A stretch of DNA of 64,000 bases from JAXHUM01 sp034189325 (GTDB taxonomy: Bacteria > Desulfobacterota > DSM-4660 > Desulfatiglandales > Desulfatiglandaceae). Positions 45,265-52,412 of this stretch are shown here, piece by piece. Positions within the stretch are counted from its first letter, which is position 1; each line of letters opens with the position of its first letter. Under the pieces are notes generated by a model that did not search any database, had not been told where the DNA came from, and saw nothing but the letters and a program-made list of their open reading frames with translations. The DNA is taken from contig JAXHUM010000044.1 of assembly GCA_034189325.1 (NCBI GenBank), positions 7,953-71,952 on the forward strand. The letters run 5' to 3'. The translations under genes were made by a program, and so were the position numbers.

Positions 45265-45690
45265 CTATTTGAATTTGTCAAAGGCACCAATAAGGACCTT
45301 TTTAAACGCTTCAACCTCCTCATCCGTGTATCCGGCCTTTATCTCCTCATTGACTCCCTTAACGAGTGGCAGTGCCTGGATGGCCAATCGATCGCCCTTT
45401 TCCGTCAGATGAATAAGATACCCCCTTCGATCGCTTGGATTCTTCCGACGCTCCACGCAACCCGCCTTCTCGAGCCTATCGACCAGCCCGGTTACGGTCG
45501 AGTTTTCAATCATCACGCCTCTGCTGAGAGCGGTGAGGGAACAGCCGTTGTTCTTCTTTAGGAAGAAAAGGAGCATGACCTGAATCGGCGTGATGTCCAG
45601 TCCTTCCTGAACCAAGGATCTCTTTAGACTAATCATCAGCCTTTGAAAAACTTTGGATATCAAAAAAATAAGCCTGTCCTCTCTTTTCAT
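45265..45690 (-). CDS. MarR-family transcriptional regulator
   Basis: A 141-residue winged-helix regulator. It has the dimerisation helix at the N-terminus, GLDITPIQVMLLFFLKKNNGCSLTALSRGVMIENSTVTGLVDRLEKAGCVERRKNPSDRR-type order with the wing DRRGYLIHLTEKG. An inverted repeat and a direct repeat upstream of its start are probably its own operator. Its likely targets are itself and the adjacent hydrolase genes at 43019-45087. Confidence 0.93.
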   Translation of the reverse strand: MKREDRLIFLISKVFQRLMISLKRSLVQEGLDITPIQVMLLFFLKKNNGCSLTALSRGVMIENSTVTGLVDRLEKAGCVERRKNPSDRRGYLIHLTEKGDRLAIQALPLVKGVNEEIKAGYTDEEVEAFKKVLIGAFDKFK

Positions 45691-45711
45691 GTCGCCAACC
45701 CCGCTTATTAT

Positions 45712-45739
45712 TTAGCATGCTAATTTTTTCGATGCTAAT
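45712..45739. promoter_or_regulatory. Probable MarR operator
   Basis: TTAGCATGCTAA (45712-45723) is a perfect 12-base palindrome. ATGCTAAT occurs twice (45717-45724 and 45732-45739), 15 bases apart, directly upstream of the MarR gene, in an AT-rich stretch that would hold its promoter. Confidence 0.7.
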
Positions 45740-45836
45740 ATATCTCTTGAGTTCTGATTGTCAAGGCGTTTTCTTTCCCATGCGTCGGAGGGGCTTCCTG
45801 AAGAGTACCTATCCTCTCAGGTCTATTTCTCGCGTC

Positions 45837-46289
45837 CTATTCTTCGGTCAGAAAATCAAGCTCTTTTGCCTGGTTTTCCGACACAATCATTCCACTTGAG
45901 AACTCAATAAAGGTTAATGAACCTGACAGGTTCGGATTGCACAGTTCCTTGTCACCCATCTGTATGTCAAGGGTCCGTTCAATATGGCAGGCCTTTTCCA
46001 AGACGTCTGATTGACTTGTCCCGAAGAACTCACATATGGCCTCTCGCGGAAGGGATTTTGACTTATTTTTACTAAACAGATGATTTATGCGGGCAATGAC
46101 ATGGATGATGGCAGAGGCCCAGAGTCCCGTTGTTTCTCCGTCAAAGAAGAACGACTTCTTTCGACCAAGCCTTTCCAAAAGCCTGAGGGCATAGCCGGCA
46201 TACTCATCACTCAGATTCTGTTGGGAAAAATCGACAATACCCTTTTTTATCTCCTCAAATTGCCTTTGTCTTGTTTCTTCTTTTTCCAC
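45837..46289 (-). CDS. DUF6398-domain protein
   Basis: A 150-residue protein. The N-terminal half is helical and contains DEYAGYALRLLERLGRKK and LWASAIIHVIARINHLF, which resemble the DUF6398 family; the segment DVLEKACHIERTLDIQ follows. The function is unknown. It is on the same strand as the MarR gene and the alpha/beta hydrolase gene at 46365-47153, which lies directly upstream. Confidence 0.7.
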   Translation of the reverse strand: MEKEETRQRQFEEIKKGIVDFSQQNLSDEYAGYALRLLERLGRKKSFFFDGETTGLWASAIIHVIARINHLFSKNKSKSLPREAICEFFGTSQSDVLEKACHIERTLDIQMGDKELCNPNLSGSLTFIEFSSGMIVSENQAKELDFLTEE

Positions 46290-46364
46290 CGTCGTTCACC
46301 TCATCTTTGTCGGTTTGCATCGAATCAACATCCCCTGGCCCCATGGACCGATAGGCAGCCTTCA

Positions 46365-47153
46365 TTAAGCGGCAATGCTTCGACATATAAAATCTTTCAT
46401 GGTCTGAAACACCACAGTCTCCTGTTCCTGATGGGGATTATGTCCACAATTGGGCGGTACCAGTACTTCCACCCCGGGGCCGGCATGACGGACAATCGAT
46501 GCTACCTGAGCCGAGGTGCCGTATTCGTCATTTTCTCCCTGGATGACGAGCACAGGGACATGGATTCCCGATACGTAAGACTCCAGATTCCACTTTCTAA
46601 AATCGGGCTGGAGCCACACCCTGTTCCAGCCCCAGAAGGCGCAATCCGTATTGCTTCCATGGTATTTCTCAAGTTTCTGCCGAAGGGTCCCCTTTGCAAA
46701 CATCTCGCCCGCTTTTCGGATCGATCGGACGGTGATATCCTCGCAAAAGACATGAGCCGATTCAGTGATTAAACCGAGGAGGGATATCTCTGGACGGCTC
46801 CCAGCGTAAATAATGGCAATGGACCCGCCGTCCGAGTGCCCAATAAGAATACACCTTTGAATACCTACCAACCTCATCAACTCGGGAAGCACTGTTTGGG
46901 CTTCTTCATGCATAAAATTAATCGACCGAGGCAGAGCACAGGGATCGGAGCCACCATATCCTAGACGACTATACACCAATGCGCCGCACCCTGTGGCAGC
47001 TGCCAGCCTAGCCGGGAAATCACGCCACATGGCAACGCAGCCGAGCCCCTCATGTAAGAAGACGAGGGTCGGCGCTTGATCGGGTGGTGGGCCATGCCAG
47101 ACGATTTCATGCCTCTTTCCACCCACCGGCAGTAGTTTTTTTTCGTTCGTCAT
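46365..47153 (-). CDS. Alpha/beta hydrolase
   Basis: A 262-residue cytoplasmic hydrolase. It has VFLHEGLGCVAMW, the nucleophile elbow IGHSDGGSIA with catalytic Ser, GENDEYG near the acid position and a C-terminal His in NCGHNPHQE, the full Ser/Asp/His triad. The substrate is not predictable. It is divergent from the dnaJ-like gene. Confidence 0.9.
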   Translation of the reverse strand: MTNEKKLLPVGGKRHEIVWHGPPPDQAPTLVFLHEGLGCVAMWRDFPARLAAATGCGALVYSRLGYGGSDPCALPRSINFMHEEAQTVLPELMRLVGIQRCILIGHSDGGSIAIIYAGSRPEISLLGLITESAHVFCEDITVRSIRKAGEMFAKGTLRQKLEKYHGSNTDCAFWGWNRVWLQPDFRKWNLESYVSGIHVPVLVIQGENDEYGTSAQVASIVRHAGPGVEVLVPPNCGHNPHQEQETVVFQTMKDFICRSIAA

Positions 47154-47367
47154 CGTTCGGATCTTGTTTTAGGCTTCAGGCAATCGAGCGAGAAGGACGA
47201 TCCGGGCGGAAGTTGAAAAAACCATCCCCTGCTTATCAAATAGAGACCTCCGAATTATTTTGTTTCGCATGCTCCTGCTCAGAGTCCGGGATTTTCGACT
47301 TGATCTTGAACAAAAACTCTCATCTGTGGTATGAACACCAGATAACCATAACCACATAAGGTGCCTT

Positions 47368-48498
47368 ATGTCAAAAGACTATTATGATATTCTCGGTGTT
47401 TCCAAAGACGCATCAGAAAGTGAAATCAAGAAGGCCTATCGGAAGTTGGCCAGGAAATACCATCCTGACATCAATCCCGGCAATGAAGAGGCGGAACAGA
47501 AGTTCAAAGAAATATCTGCATCCTATGACTGTCTCAGCAACAAGGAAAAAAGAAAAATCTATGATGAATTCGGGGAAGAGGGTCTCCGGGCGGGGTTTGA
47601 CGCGGAAAAGGCCAGGGAATACAAGCAGTGGAGTTCCTTTCAGCAGGCAGGAGGAGGCTCCCGACAGGGATCTGGGAAATATCAGGCCTATGAAGATATC
47701 TTTGGTGATCTCTTTGGTTTCGCTGATGCACGGGATGCCTACAAGACAAGCAGGCCTTCCAGGGGAAGGGATGTCCAACATGAGATGACCGTTGATTTGG
47801 TATCGGCTCTAAAAGGATTTGAAACAGAGATATCCATGCAAAAAAACAGGGAGTGCCCAGGATGTCATGGGACCGGCACGGACCCAAACTCCCCCATAAG
47901 CACCTGCTCCACCTGCGGCGGTTCGGGTCGGCTGAATGTGGCAGGGGGCCCCATGAGATTCACTCAAGCCTGCCCGGATTGTAAAGGAGATGGTAAAAAG
48001 GGCACACCTTGCAGACAGTGCGGCGGTGCCGGTCAAGTCTTGGGCATGGAAAAAATCAGGGTGGTGATCCCACAGGGTGTCAAAGAGGGGTCTAAGGTGA
48101 GAGTGGCAGGGAAAGGCGAGCCGGGATTCAATGGCGGCAAACCAGGCGACCTCTATCTGATTATTCGTCTGAAGCCACACCCCCTTTTGAGAAGAGAAGA
48201 TGATAATCTTTACATGGAAATACCTGTGACCATTCGCGAGGCCATGGCAGGCGCGACCATCACCCTACCCACCATAGAAGGCCAGATAAAACTCAAGGTC
48301 CCCCCAAAAAGCCAGAGCGGTCAAACCCTCAAGCTGAAGGGGAAAGGGGCCCTCAATCTCAAAACGAAGCAGATGGGTGACCTTATGGTGAAGCTGGCAG
48401 TAAAAGTACCTAGGACGGACGACCAGGAGATCCTTGAAGCGGCGGAGAAGATAGACAGGGCCTACCCAGATGATTTGAGAAGGGATATCAGATTGTAA
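47368..48498 (+). CDS. dnaJ: Zinc-finger-containing DnaJ/Hsp40 cochaperone
   Basis: A 376-residue DnaJ. The J domain (1-70) has the HPD motif in KYHPDINPG. A Gly/Phe-poor linker follows, then four CxxCxGxG motifs (CPGCHGTG, CSTCGGSG, CPDCKGDG, CRQCGGAG) and the two C-terminal substrate-binding beta domains. This is the type I architecture. No dnaK or grpE is adjacent. It is convergent with a MerR/CbpM-like gene at a distance of 11 bases, which suggests a functional link. Confidence 0.93.
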   Translation: MSKDYYDILGVSKDASESEIKKAYRKLARKYHPDINPGNEEAEQKFKEISASYDCLSNKEKRKIYDEFGEEGLRAGFDAEKAREYKQWSSFQQAGGGSRQGSGKYQAYEDIFGDLFGFADARDAYKTSRPSRGRDVQHEMTVDLVSALKGFETEISMQKNRECPGCHGTGTDPNSPISTCSTCGGSGRLNVAGGPMRFTQACPDCKGDGKKGTPCRQCGGAGQVLGMEKIRVVIPQGVKEGSKVRVAGKGEPGFNGGKPGDLYLIIRLKPHPLLRREDDNLYMEIPVTIREAMAGATITLPTIEGQIKLKVPPKSQSGQTLKLKGKGALNLKTKQMGDLMVKLAVKVPRTDDQEILEAAEKIDRAYPDDLRRDIRL

Positions 48499-48509
48499 CA
48501 ACACTGATT

Positions 48510-48848
48510 TCAAGAGTTTCTGTTGAGTCTTTTTCGGAGCTGCCGGACCAGTTCCTCAAGGATAGCGTCAAATTGCCTCCGCATATCGATCATACTCTGC
48601 CTCATTCTGAGGGCCACCTCAACACCTGCCAGATTAACGCCCATATCCTCAACCAGGCTTTTTGCGAAACGAAGTCTTTCCAGATCATCGTTAGAAAACA
48701 ACTTAGCGGGAGGATCCTCCCGGCAGATCGGACAGACGATATCCTCCGCCTCTAGGTCTTTGAGGAAACGCTCTTCGATCTCAAAGACCTCGATCACCTC
48801 AGAGACCGTCCAAAACTTCTTGTTCGCAGGCTTAGGGTCACCCATCAT
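48510..48848 (-). CDS. MerR-type/CbpM-like chaperone modulator
   Basis: A 112-residue protein with a MerR-like helix-turn-helix (about 10-80): WTVSEVIEVFEIEERFLKDLEAEDIV and DDLERLRFAKSLVEDMGVNLAGVEVAL, and a C-terminal coiled coil. It resembles CbpM, the modulator of the DnaJ homologue CbpA, and HspR. A CxxC (CPIC) at about 39-42 is unusual for this family. It runs head-on into the end of the dnaJ-like gene, which supports a role in its regulation. Confidence 0.82.
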   Translation of the reverse strand: MMGDPKPANKKFWTVSEVIEVFEIEERFLKDLEAEDIVCPICREDPPAKLFSNDDLERLRFAKSLVEDMGVNLAGVEVALRMRQSMIDMRRQFDAILEELVRQLRKRLNRNS

Positions 48849-49258
48849 TGAACCCCCTGATAGAGAACCCGAATGGAAAAAACATCAGGATCCAAAGGTT
48901 ATTGACAGAATCACTACGCTCCAAAACAGGGCGAAACACATGCATTTAATCTATCAGACTCTTGACAATTGTTCAAGACGCTAATAGGCATTTACCATCC
49001 ATCCTCTGGCAGCCGGTCTGTAGCGATCCTCGCATCAGTCTATATATCGTTTACAGAAATATCATTATTTGGTTGAAAAAATAGCCAGAGAGAGAGAGAA
49101 TGACTTCCATCGAGGATGCACATCACCCGTGTTGCATGGCTATGTCTATAGAGAACGAGGACATCCATATCCATACGGATCGGTTCGAAAAACCGGGGCA
49201 CGCGACGTCTTATCAGGTTATCTAAACATAGTGACAGAAGTATGAAAAGGGGGAGATT
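48849..49258. other. Intergenic region, no gene seen
   Basis: About 410 bases between the MerR/CbpM-like gene and the ferritin-like gene. It contains a short GA-rich stretch at about 49087-49098. No ORF with a ribosome-binding site is present. Confidence 0.4.
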
Positions 49259-49720
49259 ATGAGCTTTCAGTCGTTTGAAGAGATTATCCGTTTTGCCATA
49301 GACAAAGAAAAGGAGGCCGTGACATTCTATCAGGAGATCAGCTCTCATGAGTCCTATTCCGGTTCCAAAAAGGTGTTTCAGGATTTTGCCGAAGAGGAAA
49401 AGAAACACCAGGCTTTTCTGGAAGGATTTCTCGGCGGGGAAAAGAAATTACCCGATTATGACCTCAAATGGATTCCTGATATAAAGAGAAGCGACTACAT
49501 GGTAGACATTACCTATGAAAAGGGAATGCCTTACACAGACGCCTTGAGACTCGCCATGAAGCGCGAAGAGAAAGCACTGGCCTTGTATAATGACCTGAGG
49601 AAACAGACCGATAATGAAGAGCTGATCAAGGTATTTCAGATGCTCGCTCAGGAGGAGGCCAAGCATAAACTTGCCCTTGAACAACTCTATGATGATTACA
49701 TGGCCAAACAGGGAGATTAG
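49259..49720 (+). CDS. Rubrerythrin/ferritin-family diiron protein
   Basis: A 153-residue four-helix ferritin-like protein. Metal ligands in ExxH-type pairs are seen: EKEAVTFYQE, EEEKKHQAF, REEKALALYND and EEAKHKLAL. There is no C-terminal rubredoxin domain, so it differs from classical rubrerythrin. Such proteins reduce peroxide or store iron in anaerobes. GGGGGAG lies before the ATG. The glutaredoxin/FTR pair follows on the same strand, giving a redox-stress unit. Confidence 0.9.
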   Translation: MSFQSFEEIIRFAIDKEKEAVTFYQEISSHESYSGSKKVFQDFAEEEKKHQAFLEGFLGGEKKLPDYDLKWIPDIKRSDYMVDITYEKGMPYTDALRLAMKREEKALALYNDLRKQTDNEELIKVFQMLAQEEAKHKLALEQLYDDYMAKQGD

Positions 49721-49761
49721 GCGATAGACCCGTAAGATGGATCAATTAAGGGGGAATAATA

Positions 49762-50013
49762 ATGCAAGAGCCTGTAAAGATGTATACGCTTAGTACCTGT
49801 GGTCATTGTAAGGCCACGAAGGCTTTCCTTGACGAGTGCAAAATCGCCTTTGACTTTGAGGACGTGGATCTCCTCGAGGGCGAAGAAAGGGCAGCTATTA
49901 TTGAGGAGGTTAAGAAATGGAACCCCAACTGTTCCTTTCCTACCATTGTCATAGGAGACAAGGTGATCGTTGGATTTAAAGAAAAGGAGATAAAGGAGGC
50001 ATTGGGACTATGA
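49762..50013 (+). CDS. Glutaredoxin-like protein
   Basis: An 83-residue glutaredoxin-fold protein with the CxxC active site TCGHCKA (about 11-16), the cis-Pro in FPTIVIGDKVIVG and a C-terminal IKEALGL. The Gly-His dipeptide inside CGHC is shared with thioredoxin/PDI-type proteins rather than classic CPYC. Its stop overlaps the next start by four bases. It is the likely protein substrate for the FTR-type reductase. Confidence 0.93.
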   Translation: MQEPVKMYTLSTCGHCKATKAFLDECKIAFDFEDVDLLEGEERAAIIEEVKKWNPNCSFPTIVIGDKVIVGFKEKEIKEALGL

Positions 50014-50336
50014 GCGAGGGCCAAAAGCTCTATGAGACCCTGAAAAAGGTTCAGGAACCTAAAGGTTACTTCTTCAATAAGAACAGGACATATGTGATGG
50101 AACTCCTGGAATCGCTCCTGATGAATAAGAAACGATACGGTTATATGGTTTGCCCCTGTCGACTAGCTTCAGGAGAGCGAGAAAAGGATAAAGATATTCT
50201 CTGTCCCTGTGTTTACAGGGCGGAGGATGTAAAAGAATACGGGAGCTGCTACTGTAATCTCTATGTGACCAAAGAGTGGAACGAAGACAAAGTACCACAT
50301 GTATATGTCCCTGAGAGAAGGGACCCCGTCTTCTAA
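50010..50336 (+). CDS. Ferredoxin-thioredoxin reductase catalytic-subunit-like protein
   Basis: A 108-residue protein of the FTR catalytic (beta) family, the [4Fe-4S] thiol reductase. Cys residues follow the family order: CPCRLA, ILCPCVYR and the CYCNLYV, giving the cluster ligands and the active disulfide. It overlaps the glutaredoxin-like gene by four bases (ATGA), so the two are translationally coupled. There is no variable (alpha) subunit nearby. It fits a ferredoxin-driven thiol reduction system in a non-photosynthetic anaerobe. Confidence 0.93.
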   Translation: MSEGQKLYETLKKVQEPKGYFFNKNRTYVMELLESLLMNKKRYGYMVCPCRLASGEREKDKDILCPCVYRAEDVKEYGSCYCNLYVTKEWNEDKVPHVYVPERRDPVF

Positions 50337-50405
50337 ACCACGACAGCCTCCTCTTCAGCATTCAGCATGAGTCCACAAAAAGGAGGCCCCTACACCGCAA
50401 GTCGA

Positions 50406-50654
50406 CTAAGTTCGCATATACTTGTTATATAGTTCAAAGTAGACAGGACAGGTACAGATCTGTCTGTATCCAAAGGGGTGTCTATAGGGACAGCTATCAG
50501 GTTCTTCGGTGTTCAGAAAAAGCACGTTCTTGCCATTGGCGTACCAGACGTTACACATTTTGTTGTCTCTGTGTTGCTCGTTATTGATACACGCATAGTT
50601 ATGTTCACATTTTGTTGCCTCTTTTACTACTTCATGAGATATGTCAAAAAGCAT
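50406..50654 (-). CDS. Small Cys-rich protein
   Basis: An 82-residue soluble protein with seven Cys. The spacing suggests metal or Fe-S binding: TKCEHNYACIN, KMCNVWYANGK, DSCPYRHPFGYRQICTCPV. AAGGAG (50667-50662) sits exactly 7 bases before the ATG at 50654, which supports expression. I do not recognise the family with certainty. It is divergent from the metal efflux operon across a region holding two inverted repeats, so it may be controlled with that operon. Confidence 0.75.
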   Translation of the reverse strand: MLFDISHEVVKEATKCEHNYACINNEQHRDNKMCNVWYANGKNVLFLNTEEPDSCPYRHPFGYRQICTCPVYFELYNKYMRT

Positions 50655-51008
50655 AGACAAGCTCCTTTTTCATGTAGGCCCCCCAAGACCTTATGATTCA
50701 TTGGTTCGCTTTTTAGGGCTTCAAAAGTACTATGTTCCGAGATAAATCGACACAACCGAAAGATACATAAAGACTCCGTAGCGTTAGACAGACGTCTAAT
50801 AGCAGACTTGGAAACGCGACGCGAATGAAATAAAGTATTTGATGATAAGAGAGATGACAATTCATTTCAAGTCTGAAATGACCGCAATTCTCATAAAACC
50901 GAACGTTTTGTTGGGAGGCCGACCCAGAGTGATTCTTCACACCGGAGCTTTCCGCCTCCGTTTATCGTTGCCGATTAAGACTTCCGGTCTAAAAGGAGAA
51001 CAAACAAT
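50655..51008. promoter_or_regulatory. Divergent control region between Cys-rich gene and efflux operon
   Basis: About 355 bases with no ORF worth calling. Two inverted repeats are seen: TTAGAC-AGAC-GTCTAA (50784-50799) and TCATTTC-AAGTCT-GAAATGA (50862-50881). No regulator gene is adjacent, so if either is an operator its protein is encoded elsewhere. Confidence 0.5.
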
Positions 51009-52352
51009 ATGAAGAAGACTTCCCTCATGATGGTCCTGATCGCAATTTTTATGCTTGTCTCGCGTTCTGCTTCCTTCTACAGAGAGGCACTGGGGGCGGG
51101 TGACGCCTTGGAGACAGAAAGCTCATTTGGAGATCCACATGACAAATCCGGTTTGCCCGTTCTGACGGATAAGTCCATCCTTGACGACTATGTTCATTAT
51201 GCCATGCTCAATAATCCCGGTCTTCAGGGGGCTTTCGACCGCTGGAAATCAGCGCTTCAAAAGGTCGCAGCCTCTCAGACTCTTCCGGATCCCCGCTTTA
51301 CCTATAGCCATTATATAGAGGAAGTCGAAACAAGGGTCGGCGCTCAAAAACATGCATTCGGCATCACCCAGATGTTTCCATGGTTCGGCAAACTTGACCT
51401 GAAGGGAAAAATTGCCTTGGAAAAGGCCAACGTTGAGAAACAGCGTTTCGAAAAAATGAGATTAAAGGTGATCGATAAGGTCAAGCAGATATATTGCGAA
51501 TACTACTTTCTGAAACGTTCAATCGACATAACCGGCGAAAACAGGGCCTTGCTCCATTACCTGGAGAGTGTGGCTCGAACAAGATACAAGAGTGGCGACG
51601 CGAGGCAAGGCGCGATCATAAAGGTCCAGGTTGAGCTGGGGAAACTCGAAGACCGCTTGAGTTCTTTGAGGGACATGATGAGAGTCTTAAAGACCAAACT
51701 CAACAGCACGCTGAACCGGCCCGCCCATGCGCCCCTCTCCGTGCCAAAAATCCTGTCACAAGAGACGTTCAACATGGAAGACGAACACTTGGTGTCGTTG
51801 CTGCTTGCCAACAATCCGGAACTGAAAGTGTTTGATATCATGAAAACCAAAGAGGACTTGGAAGTTGAACTGGCCTCAAAGAACTACTTTCCCGACATGA
51901 CCCTCGGGCTGAACTATATTCAAACCGATTCCCGCACCGACATGAACCCGGAGGATAACGGCAAAGATCCTGTTATTGCCCTGCTCTCCCTAAACATACC
52001 GATCTGGCGAAAAAAATATGATGCCGCCAAGCAAGAAGCCCTTATCCGCCGGAGGGCGGTTGAAGGTGAGCGTAGCGACAAGAAAAACAAGCTCATTGCG
52101 GATCTTGAATCAGCTCTTTATGAACTGCGGGATGCCATGCGCAAGATAATTCTTTACCGTGACACATTGATTCCACAGGCGAAACAGGCCATGCAAGTGA
52201 TTCAAACCGCCTTCATGTCTGGTAAAGCGGGACTTCTGGATCTTATTGATTCGCAACGGATCCTCTTGGACTTTGAGCTTAACTATGAAAGAGCCTTGAC
52301 CAATCGTTCGCAACAGATCTCTGAGATCAAAAGACTGGTGGGAGAAGAATAA
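51009..52352 (+). CDS. TolC-family outer membrane efflux protein
   Basis: A 447-residue protein with a signal peptide and the duplicated helical/coiled-coil repeats of TolC-type outer membrane channels: LGAGDALETE, LNNPGLQGAFDRWKSA (first repeat), LLANNPELKVFDIMKTK (second repeat), and the C-terminal QRILLDFELNYERALTNRSQ. It exports substrate delivered by the inner membrane pump. It is the first gene of the CusCBA-type operon; AAGGAG lies about 11 bases before the ATG. Confidence 0.93.
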   Translation: MKKTSLMMVLIAIFMLVSRSASFYREALGAGDALETESSFGDPHDKSGLPVLTDKSILDDYVHYAMLNNPGLQGAFDRWKSALQKVAASQTLPDPRFTYSHYIEEVETRVGAQKHAFGITQMFPWFGKLDLKGKIALEKANVEKQRFEKMRLKVIDKVKQIYCEYYFLKRSIDITGENRALLHYLESVARTRYKSGDARQGAIIKVQVELGKLEDRLSSLRDMMRVLKTKLNSTLNRPAHAPLSVPKILSQETFNMEDEHLVSLLLANNPELKVFDIMKTKEDLEVELASKNYFPDMTLGLNYIQTDSRTDMNPEDNGKDPVIALLSLNIPIWRKKYDAAKQEALIRRRAVEGERSDKKNKLIADLESALYELRDAMRKIILYRDTLIPQAKQAMQVIQTAFMSGKAGLLDLIDSQRILLDFELNYERALTNRSQQISEIKRLVGEE

Positions 52353-52412
52353 ACCAGACCGCTTTAAACGAGCTGGTTTATAAATGCTATAAATAGATCC
52401 ATGAGGTTTCAG

